From: Candidatus Peribacterales bacterium
Lineage (GTDB): Bacteria > Patescibacteriota > Gracilibacteria > Peribacterales > Peribacteraceae
Assembly: GCA_021731345.1 (NCBI GenBank)
Contig: JAKFXO010000008.1
Location: forward strand, 1-12,190
DNA: 12,190 nucleotides
Direction of reading: 5' to 3'
Shown in pieces: positions 6,916 to 12,190 of this stretch. Made by a program: the position numbers and the translations under genes. The notes beneath the pieces were generated by a model, which was not told the origin of the DNA, searched no databases, and worked only from the letters and a program-made list of their open reading frames with translations. The stretch's first letter is position 1. Each line of letters opens with the position of its first letter.

Positions 6916-6920
6916 GGTGA

Positions 6921-7376
6921 TTACCGTGAGATCAAATCCGTCACCTTCTCCATGGATTCCATCAGCTTCTCACCAAATGCGCTCTTCTTCTGCGGCTTCT
7001 GAAGCAAGACACCAAGCACCACGATACCGGCGATAACTGCGAGCACGATGCCGAGATCTTTCACCTCAGGTTGGATTTTGAAGAGAATGAGTCCGAGGAA
7101 CGTTGCGACAGTCAGAAAGACGCCCGCCACGATACCGACTCCAAACGTCACGATGACAAGTTTTGTTCGGTCTTCCTGCTTATCCTGAGGCGCTGAAGCG
7201 AGAGCCGTGAGGAGATCACTCGAAACGATGACCGGATCATTATCCGAACGCTTAAAGAGTACCTGCACCTTGCGCTGCAGAATGAGGCTGACAAACGTTT
7301 TGAAAGGCACCGAGGTCTTACCCTCAATGACAGCTTTTCCGCCCGTGTTGGAGATCTCTACTTCGAGTTCGTCCAT
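6921..7376 (-). CDS. Unrecognised small membrane protein with two transmembrane helices
   Basis: The product has 151 residues and I cannot assign it. An N-terminal soluble part (1-70) looks like a small mixed alpha/beta domain. Two hydrophobic helices follow at about 72-99 and 107-126, joined by a short loop (KIQPEVKD). A basic, helical C-terminus (127-151) comes last. Lys/Arg next to both outer ends of the helix pair suggests that both termini are cytoplasmic. It starts 20 bases after the gltX stop and ends five bases before the murB ATG, so it is co-transcribed with cell-wall genes. A membrane-adaptor role near the peptidoglycan machinery would be a guess. No signal peptide, no catalytic motif and no cysteine are present. 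Confidence 0.8.
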   Translation of the reverse strand: MDELEVEISNTGGKAVIEGKTSVPFKTFVSLILQRKVQVLFKRSDNDPVIVSSDLLTALASAPQDKQEDRTKLVIVTFGVGIVAGVFLTVATFLGLILFKIQPEVKDLGIVLAVIAGIVVLGVLLQKPQKKSAFGEKLMESMEKVTDLISR

Positions 7377-7396
7377 ATGCAGACAGTGTACCAGAC

Positions 7397-8860
7397 TCAG
7401 GCGGGTGCAACCGCAAGACGTTTCATTGTCTCGGCTTTACCCAAAAGATCCGCGACTTCGTACGCGCCGGGGCTGTACTCACGACCAGTGAGCATGGCAC
7501 GCAATGGCCACAGAATTTGGCCTTTTTTAAAGCCCGATTCTGGAAGCGCTTTTTCGATGATTGCGAGGATGGAATCGCGGTTCCATTCAGCGTCTGACAC
7601 GAGGCCAAGTTGAGTTCTCAAGAAGTCCAGAATGGTTGGCACCTGAGCGGGTTCGATCTTCTGCTTTGGACTCGCAACGAGTGCCATCGTAGGGCTTACT
7701 GGAGCGTAAAAGTAGCCAAGCATCTCCGGCGCTTCCGGAAAGAATGTGATGCGCTCCTGGATGAGTGTCGCACGCTTCAGAAACTGTGAATCTTTGGCAG
7801 CTTCTGGGTACTTTTCGGTAACGATAGGAAGGATGCGGCTCGCAAATTCTTCCGCAGGAATTTTGCGCATCCACTGACCCTGTAACCAGTCGAGTTTTTC
7901 GAGATCAAAAACAGCGCCGGACTTCTGCACACGCTCGAGTGAAAACGCGGAAATAAGTTCGGGGACGGAGAACAATTCCTGCTCGGTTCCTGGGTTCCAA
8001 CCGAGGAGTGCGAGGAAGTTGAGGAGTGCCTCTGGAAGATAACCTTTGTTGAGGTAGTCCTCGGCAGCCACATCATTCTGGCGCTTACTGAGTTTGGTAC
8101 GGTCTTTGTTCAGAAGTAGTGGCACGTGCGCGTACTTCGGAGCATCCCAGCCAAACGCCTTAAAGAGAATGAGGTGCTTGGGGAGGGAAGAGAGCCACTC
8201 CTCACCGCGAATGACCATGTCGGTCTTCATGAGGTGATCATCAACAACGTGTGCGAGGTGGTATGTCGGGAATCCATCAGACTTCAGAAGAACCTGGTCG
8301 TCGATCGTATGACCTTTAAATGACAATGTTCCGTAAATCGCATCGTCATACACAACGGTCTGGTCACGTGGAATCTTGAGGCGAATCACGTGCTTCTCGC
8401 CAGCTGCGATGCGCTTCTCCACCTCATCTTTCGGCAAATCGACGCACTGACGGTCGTACATCGGAGCCTGCCTCAGTTCCTGCTGCTTCTTGCGCATTGC
8501 ATCCAGTCTCTCGCTCGTACAGAAGCACACATACGCATGTCCGTTTGCGAGAAGTTCATCAACGTACTTTCGGTACAGAGGCAGACGCTTGGACTGGTGA
8601 TACGGCCCGACATCGCCTTTTTCAATGAGTTTTCCAGCGTCATCAAGCGTCACGCCTTCATCGGGCGGAATGCCAGCAAGTTTCAGTGTGCGAATAATAT
8701 TCTCCGTTGCACCAGCAACTTCACGTGCTTGGTCAGTGTCTTCAATGCGCAGCGTAAACACATCCTTCGTTTGCTTGGCTACAAGCCACGCGAAGAGTGC
8801 GGTACGCAAAGCGCCGACGTGAAGAAAGCCTGTGGGAGATGGCGCAAAACGCGTTCTCAT
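7397..8860 (-). CDS. gltX: Glutamyl-tRNA synthetase
   Basis: Class I aminoacyl-tRNA synthetase charging tRNA-Glu with glutamate. With the ATG at 8860 the product has 487 residues, normal for the family. It begins MRTRFAPSPTGFLHVGALR, which contains the HIGH-type signature (HVGA, 14-17). The KMSKS-type loop is KLSKR (256-260). A zinc-finger-like CFC (112-114) with YDRQC (135-139) matches the Cys, Cys, Tyr, Cys ligand pattern of the E. coli enzyme. The C-terminal third is the helical anticodon-binding region. An in-frame GTG at 8875 would add MYPAA. I prefer the ATG because family members start just before RFAPSPTG and because a stem-loop abuts the GTG. Whether it also charges tRNA-Gln cannot be told here. 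Finding gltX inside a cell-wall cluster is unusual but the reading frame is intact. Confidence 0.95.
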   Translation of the reverse strand: MRTRFAPSPTGFLHVGALRTALFAWLVAKQTKDVFTLRIEDTDQAREVAGATENIIRTLKLAGIPPDEGVTLDDAGKLIEKGDVGPYHQSKRLPLYRKYVDELLANGHAYVCFCTSERLDAMRKKQQELRQAPMYDRQCVDLPKDEVEKRIAAGEKHVIRLKIPRDQTVVYDDAIYGTLSFKGHTIDDQVLLKSDGFPTYHLAHVVDDHLMKTDMVIRGEEWLSSLPKHLILFKAFGWDAPKYAHVPLLLNKDRTKLSKRQNDVAAEDYLNKGYLPEALLNFLALLGWNPGTEQELFSVPELISAFSLERVQKSGAVFDLEKLDWLQGQWMRKIPAEEFASRILPIVTEKYPEAAKDSQFLKRATLIQERITFFPEAPEMLGYFYAPVSPTMALVASPKQKIEPAQVPTILDFLRTQLGLVSDAEWNRDSILAIIEKALPESGFKKGQILWPLRAMLTGREYSPGAYEVADLLGKAETMKRLAVAPA

Positions 8861-8875
8861 GGCCGCAGGATACAC

Positions 8876-8893
8876 GAAACCTGATGAGGTTCC
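8876..8893 (-). other. Small intercistronic stem-loop before gltX
   Basis: On the minus strand GGAACCT and AGGTTTC pair (seven pairs, one G-U) around a CATC loop, exactly filling the space between the TAA of the lipoprotein gene and the GTG at 8875. No U-run follows, so it is not an obvious terminator. It might mark an RNA-processing point or hinder use of the GTG. Short enough to be chance. Confidence 0.25.
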
Positions 8894-9556
8894 TTATTTA
8901 AGGACAACGTCGAACGTTACCTTGTCTTTCGGCATGTCGCTGCCATCGCGTGGAACGCGTGCGATAATACCGACAACGTCCTGACCTGCAGTGACGTGAC
9001 CGAAGATCGTGTAGTTCGGTGGGAGAGGGTAGTCCGTATCCATGATGAAGAACTGGCTTCCGTTCGTGTTTGGACCGCGGTTCGCCATAGCGATGACACC
9101 AGCCTTGTAACCTGTCTTGTACGTCTTGGATGCTGGATCGATCTCATCCTCGAACATTTCACCAAAGACACTCTTGCCGCCCGTACCGTTGCCGGTTGGG
9201 TCGCCGCCCTGGATCATGAATCCTGGGATAACGCGGAGAAACGTGAGTCCGTTGTAGTAACCGCTCTTGGAGAGTGAGACGAAGTTCGTCACCGTCTTTG
9301 GAGCTACGTCAGCATCGAGCTCGAGTGTGATATCGCCTTTGTTCGTCTTGAGAACAACCTGGTGTTTGCCCTTGAGAAGCGTGCCATCCCACTGAATGGA
9401 ACCGGCTGACTTGGAGGAAGAAGACATGGCGTCAATGGAGGAAGAACTAGAAGAGGAAGTAGCGTACGGATCGGTGGTTGTTGTCGTGGCTGGCTTGTTG
9501 CACGCGGCAAGAAGTCCGAGCGAAAGCGTCATGGTCACAATGGCGATTTTCTTCAT
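8894..9556 (-). CDS. Cyclophilin-type peptidyl-prolyl isomerase lipoprotein
   Basis: Catalyses cis-trans isomerisation of proline bonds, here on the outer side of the cytoplasmic membrane. The 220-residue product has a lipoprotein signal peptide with lipobox LAAC (Cys19 becomes the lipidated N-terminus). A Thr/Ser-rich tether follows (about 24-50), then a cyclophilin domain (about 62-220). Signature segments are FLRVIPGFMIQGGDPTG (106-122) and MANRGPNTNGSQFFI (157-171). The catalytic Arg (108) and the pocket Gln (116) and Phe (170) are kept. The His usual after the first Phe is Leu. The Trp that helps bind cyclosporin is absent, common in bacterial forms. Lipidation would need Lgt and a type II signal peptidase; an lspA-like gene lies at 11909. 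It sits 30 bases after murG and 33 before gltX. Family is sure; substrates are unknown. Confidence 0.93.
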   Translation of the reverse strand: MKKIAIVTMTLSLGLLAACNKPATTTTTDPYATSSSSSSSIDAMSSSSKSAGSIQWDGTLLKGKHQVVLKTNKGDITLELDADVAPKTVTNFVSLSKSGYYNGLTFLRVIPGFMIQGGDPTGNGTGGKSVFGEMFEDEIDPASKTYKTGYKAGVIAMANRGPNTNGSQFFIMDTDYPLPPNYTIFGHVTAGQDVVGIIARVPRDGSDMPKDKVTFDVVLK

Positions 9557-9586
9557 AGGTGATTGGGGTAAAAACGGATTAGGATT

Positions 9587-10669
9587 CTAGCTCTTTGGCG
9601 CTAGGACGTCCAGGATCATCTCTGCGACTTTTGCCGCTGCATTGGCCGGAAGAGCCTTGGAGAGGGCTTCGCCCATGGCAGCTCGCTTCGCGGAATCACC
9701 AAGAAGTGTGCTCACAACGAACGGCAAGTCTGACAAACGATCCTGCGCCAAAAATTCCACCGCCTGACGAGTGGCAAGAAACTCCGCATTTTTCACTTGA
9801 TGATCATGCGCGACACCCGGAAGTGGTACGACGATGGCTGCTTTCTTGAGTGCTGCAAGTTCGGAGAGCACTCCGGCTCCAGCGCGTGTGACGACAAGAT
9901 CGGCAAAACCGTAGAGGTGGGGTAATTCTGCAAGTACCGTTGTGCGAGGGAAATACCGAGCATGCTGACGATTGATCATCTTGCCTTCGCCGGTGAGATG
10001 AATAATGTCTGCGAGATCGAGAAGTGCCTGGAAATTCTTTTCGATCGCCTCATTGAGCGCGACTGATCCTTGGCTTCCGCCGATGATCATGAGAACCGGA
10101 CGACGACCGGAAAAACCGGTAATCCGCTGACCTGCGGCATGAGAACCCTCGAAGACAGATGGACGCACGGGGTTACCTGTTTGTACGGCTTTCTTCTGCA
10201 GAGAAGTAGGGAATGCCGACTCGGGAAAACCTGTGCAAATAGTGCGTGCGATGCGTCCGATAATGCGGTCGCTCAAGCTCGGAACACTATCTGAAGAATG
10301 TAGGACAACTGGAACGCGCACAACGAAACCAGCGAGACAGACAGGTACACTCACAAATCCGCCCTTGCTCATGATGAGTACGGGGCGTGTGCGAAGAACA
10401 TGCACCAGAGACTCAATGAATGAAATGACGAAAAGAAAGGGGAACGAGATGATGCGTGGAGAAAATCCGCGCGGGAATTTGCCAGCGTGAATGATGACGA
10501 ATTTTTGTCCTGCTGCAGTCAGTGCCTCTACCTCATCAGCGCGTGATGAGCAGATGAAGAGCGGTGTGAACGCAGGGTTCTTCTTTGTGACTGCATCGGC
10601 AACCGCAAGGGATGGCATGAGGTGACCACTGGAGCCTCCGCCGGAAAAAATGATAACGTTTTTTGGCAT
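9587..10669 (-). CDS. murG: Lipid II synthase (UDP-GlcNAc:lipid I GlcNAc transferase)
   Basis: Peripheral membrane GT-B glycosyltransferase adding GlcNAc from UDP-GlcNAc to lipid I on the cytoplasmic face, making lipid II. The 360-residue product has an N-terminal acceptor domain with the glycine-rich loop GGGSSGHLMP (10-19), SKGGFVSVP (101-109) and HSSDSVP (124-130). TGNPVR (164-169) lies at the domain junction. The donor domain has GGSQGS (197-202), RAGAGVLSE (262-270; Glu270 likely contacts ribose) and HDHQVKNAEF (288-297). Two motifs deviate from common forms: GGTGGH reads GGSSGH, and the usual HE(Q/S)(N/D) reads HSSD. His16, Glu270, Gln291 and Asn294 are retained, so activity is expected. 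It starts three bases after the ftsW stop, implying coupled translation, and supplies the substrate of FtsW. Confidence 0.94.
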   Translation of the reverse strand: MPKNVIIFSGGGSSGHLMPSLAVADAVTKKNPAFTPLFICSSRADEVEALTAAGQKFVIIHAGKFPRGFSPRIISFPFLFVISFIESLVHVLRTRPVLIMSKGGFVSVPVCLAGFVVRVPVVLHSSDSVPSLSDRIIGRIARTICTGFPESAFPTSLQKKAVQTGNPVRPSVFEGSHAAGQRITGFSGRRPVLMIIGGSQGSVALNEAIEKNFQALLDLADIIHLTGEGKMINRQHARYFPRTTVLAELPHLYGFADLVVTRAGAGVLSELAALKKAAIVVPLPGVAHDHQVKNAEFLATRQAVEFLAQDRLSDLPFVVSTLLGDSAKRAAMGEALSKALPANAAAKVAEMILDVLAPKS

Positions 10670-10672
10670 GTA

Positions 10673-11884
10673 TTAGCGATGAATGAAGCGTCGGAGTGCG
10701 GTGGAATGCTCTGTCCTGCGACTACGGCGAATGGAGACATCTTCCTCTGTGGAGTGCATGGAAATATTCAGGAGTACACCAACACCTGCAAGTGTTGCGA
10801 GAAGTGATGAGCCGCCGTAACTGATGAACGGTAGCGTGAGACCGGTGATGGGGAAGAGCGAAAGATTCACGCAGATATTGAGGAGTGTCTGGAACGCGAT
10901 ACACGTCGTAATGCCGGTCGCAACGAGAAGGCCGAAGCGATCCGGTGCGTTTCGCGCTACACGGTACCCGCGGTACACAAAGATACCGTACAAAGAGAGC
11001 ACAATGAGAAGTCTCAGGAAACCAAGTTCTTCGGCCATCGCAGAAAAAATGGTGTCGGACTGCACTTCAGGTAAGTATCCGAATTTCTGGATGGATTTGC
11101 CGTAACCGACACCGAACATGCCTCCGCTACCGATGGCGATAAGGGCTTGGTAGACCTGAAATCCGATACCTTCGCGGTACGTCATGTCATCCGGATTGAA
11201 GAGCACGTGCAGGAACACAGTAAATCGATTTCGGATGTAATCCTTATTGAGGATGACCGGAAGGCCGAGGAGACCCGCAGCGCCTGCGCCAAGAAAAAGA
11301 TGAAGGATATTTCCTCCGGCGACAAAGAACATCACGGTCGCAATCACGGTGAACACGAGGAATGATCCAAGGTCGGGTTGGATGGCGACGAAGAATGTAG
11401 AAATACACAGAAGGATCACGAAGGGAATAAATCCTTCCTGGAATGTCGCGATGGATGACTCTTTTTTCTGCAGCCACACGGCAAGGTAAAACACGAGCGT
11501 GAGCTTCAAAAATTCAGATGGCTGAATGGAGAAGCCTCCAAGCTGAAGCCAGCTGCGCGCGGTACCGTACTGGTTACCGACTCTGGGGATGAAGAGAAGG
11601 ATAAGAAAGCCCATATTCAGAAGAAATAGGGTTCGCGCATGGCGCTGCCAGAAGTGATACGGAATGATGCTTGTAACACCAAGAGCACCGAGTGCCGCGA
11701 TCATGTGGATAAAGCTGCGCCATAAGTAAAAAGCGTTGCTAGGCGTCTCCCAGCTGCCGCTCTCTACGAAACGCTGCGTGAGCTGATAGCTTTGATACAC
11801 CGACACGCTCGCGATCATGGCCAGTCCGAAAAGGGACAAGCCGAGCGCAATGCCAAGAAGGAGAAAATCTGCTCTCCGGAACAT
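10673..11884 (-). CDS. ftsW: Lipid II polymerase of the SEDS family (FtsW)
   Basis: Multi-pass membrane glycosyltransferase polymerising lipid II into glycan strands at the division septum, normally with a class B penicillin-binding protein. The 403-residue product has about ten hydrophobic segments and SEDS hallmarks. These are GTARSWLQLG (107-116), QPSEFLKL (121-128), QPDLGS (169-174), YGKSIQKFGYLPEVQSDTIF (261-280) with the conserved Asp277 of the large extracellular loop, and FPITGLTLPFISYGGSS (344-360). A basic cytoplasmic tail follows from about 377. RodA is the alternative, but the murG neighbour three bases downstream favours FtsW. The ATG at 11884 fits the family start. No Shine-Dalgarno is present, and a -10-like TATGAT ends eight bases upstream, so the mRNA may be leaderless. 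It heads the six-gene cluster reaching murB. Confidence 0.94.
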   Translation of the reverse strand: MFRRADFLLLGIALGLSLFGLAMIASVSVYQSYQLTQRFVESGSWETPSNAFYLWRSFIHMIAALGALGVTSIIPYHFWQRHARTLFLLNMGFLILLFIPRVGNQYGTARSWLQLGGFSIQPSEFLKLTLVFYLAVWLQKKESSIATFQEGFIPFVILLCISTFFVAIQPDLGSFLVFTVIATVMFFVAGGNILHLFLGAGAAGLLGLPVILNKDYIRNRFTVFLHVLFNPDDMTYREGIGFQVYQALIAIGSGGMFGVGYGKSIQKFGYLPEVQSDTIFSAMAEELGFLRLLIVLSLYGIFVYRGYRVARNAPDRFGLLVATGITTCIAFQTLLNICVNLSLFPITGLTLPFISYGGSSLLATLAGVGVLLNISMHSTEEDVSIRRSRRTEHSTALRRFIHR

Positions 11885-11892
11885 GGACGCCC

Positions 11893-11898
11893 ATCATA
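11893..11898 (-). promoter_or_regulatory. Candidate -10 element of the ftsW operon promoter
   Basis: TATGAT on the minus strand (five of six consensus bases) ends eight bases before the ftsW ATG, which would put the transcript start at or within a few bases of the start codon. I see no matching -35 hexamer. A second candidate, TATAAC at 11929-11924, would give a leader of about 30 bases but also lacks a -35. Confidence 0.35.
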
Positions 11899-11908
11899 CC
11901 CGAGCTGA

Positions 11909-12190
11909 GTGAGGGGGAGTGAAGTTATAGGAAGATTCTCTTGCTACACTTGGCTCATAATTCTCTTTCTTGTTTCTCTATCGGCGCTGATCTTCTCGCT
12001 CCTTGTGACGTGGGCAGCATTAGGCATTGCAAAACCGATCATCGTCATCCCAGGATTTTTCATCCTGAAACTGTCACAAAACCCAGGCATCGCTTTTTCC
12101 ATCAACATTCCATCTCCTTGGGAGGAGCTGCTGATCCTCTCAGCCCTCACAGCAGTCTGCGTCTATGCTGTGGCATCAAAACCTGATCGT
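11909..12190 (+). CDS. lspA: Lipoprotein signal peptidase (LspA-like), N-terminal part, runs off the right edge
   Basis: LspA is a membrane aspartyl protease that removes signal peptides of prolipoproteins before the lipidated Cys. In this frame 94 codons are visible of about 160 expected. A first membrane helix (about 15-40) leads to IPGFF (47-51) and NPGIAFSI (58-65), the family's IPGFF...NxGxAF signature, then a second helix starting near 73. The catalytic Asp pair lies beyond the window. The first helix lacks the Asp normally found there (usually in a DQxTK-like stretch); no Asp occurs before residue 93. The start is uncertain. A TGA (11906-11908) immediately precedes GTG 11909, the only standard start codon before the helix, and no Shine-Dalgarno site is seen. 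It diverges from ftsW with 24 bases between start codons. A likely client is the cyclophilin lipoprotein at 8894-9556. Confidence 0.78.
   Translation, partial: MRGSEVIGRFSCYTWLIILFLVSLSALIFSLLVTWAALGIAKPIIVIPGFFILKLSQNPGIAFSINIPSPWEELLILSALTAVCVYAVASKPDR

Noticed and set aside
8861..8875. GTG start at 8875 for gltX
   Set aside because: It adds only MYPAA before the conserved MRTRFAPSPTG and directly abuts a stem-loop. It remains possible, but the ATG at 8860 fits the family better.
9396..9590. Purine-rich tract on the plus strand, looking like an acidic protein or a repeat
   Set aside because: This is the antisense of the Ser/Thr tether codons of the cyclophilin lipoprotein, not a separate gene or a DNA repeat array.
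11941..12186. 81-codon plus-strand frame starting at TTG 11941
   Set aside because: It overlaps the frame carrying the LspA signature IPGFF...NPGIAF; its own translation matches nothing.
1..12190. tRNA or rRNA genes, CRISPR arrays, insertion sequences, phage genes
   Set aside because: I looked for tRNA T-loop patterns, regularly spaced repeats, transposase-like frames and terminal inverted repeats. None was convincing.

Overview
The window comes from a bacterium that uses TGA as a stop codon: several genes here end in TGA and none shows an internal TGA. This argues against the Gracilibacteria/Absconditabacteria recoded code. Base composition looks near 50% G+C. Three traits together suggest, but do not prove, a Patescibacteria (CPR) genome, perhaps of the Peribacteria/Peregrinibacteria kind. 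These are compact, closely packed genes, poly-Ser linkers next to membrane anchors, and several large exported proteins that I cannot assign to a family. That placement is inference; no rRNA gene is present to test it.

Layout. Positions 1-4865 (minus strand) hold four genes, the last cut by the window edge. They are joined end to end by 4-base ATGA/GTGA overlaps. All four products carry a signal peptide or a single membrane anchor, and the three complete ones are rich in cysteine (18, 8 and 11 extracytoplasmic Cys). None resembles a family I know, so this is the best candidate for an undescribed exported complex. Positions 4866-5105 are a divergent control region with two weak, overlapping promoter candidates, a leader stem-loop and two strong but unexplained Shine-Dalgarno sequences. 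Positions 5106-5963 (plus strand) encode a single-stranded DNA-binding protein with two OB folds per chain and the usual acidic tip. A long hairpin at 5980-6026 separates it from the convergent gene cluster.

Positions 6055-11884 (minus strand) are a tight cluster transcribed ftsW, murG, a cyclophilin-type lipoprotein gene, gltX, an unrecognised two-helix membrane protein gene, then murB. Gaps are 3-33 bases, so a single operon is likely. FtsW polymerises lipid II, MurG makes lipid II on the inner membrane face, and MurB completes UDP-MurNAc. The cluster is therefore a rearranged piece of the division and cell-wall (dcw) cluster, with a folding lipoprotein and glutamyl-tRNA synthetase inserted and no murC between murG and murB. 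At the right edge, divergent from ftsW, lies the 5' part of an lspA-like gene for lipoprotein signal peptidase. This fits functionally with the lipoprotein encoded nearby.

Almost no gene here has a recognisable Shine-Dalgarno site. Starts seem to rely on translational coupling or, for ftsW, possibly on a leaderless transcript.
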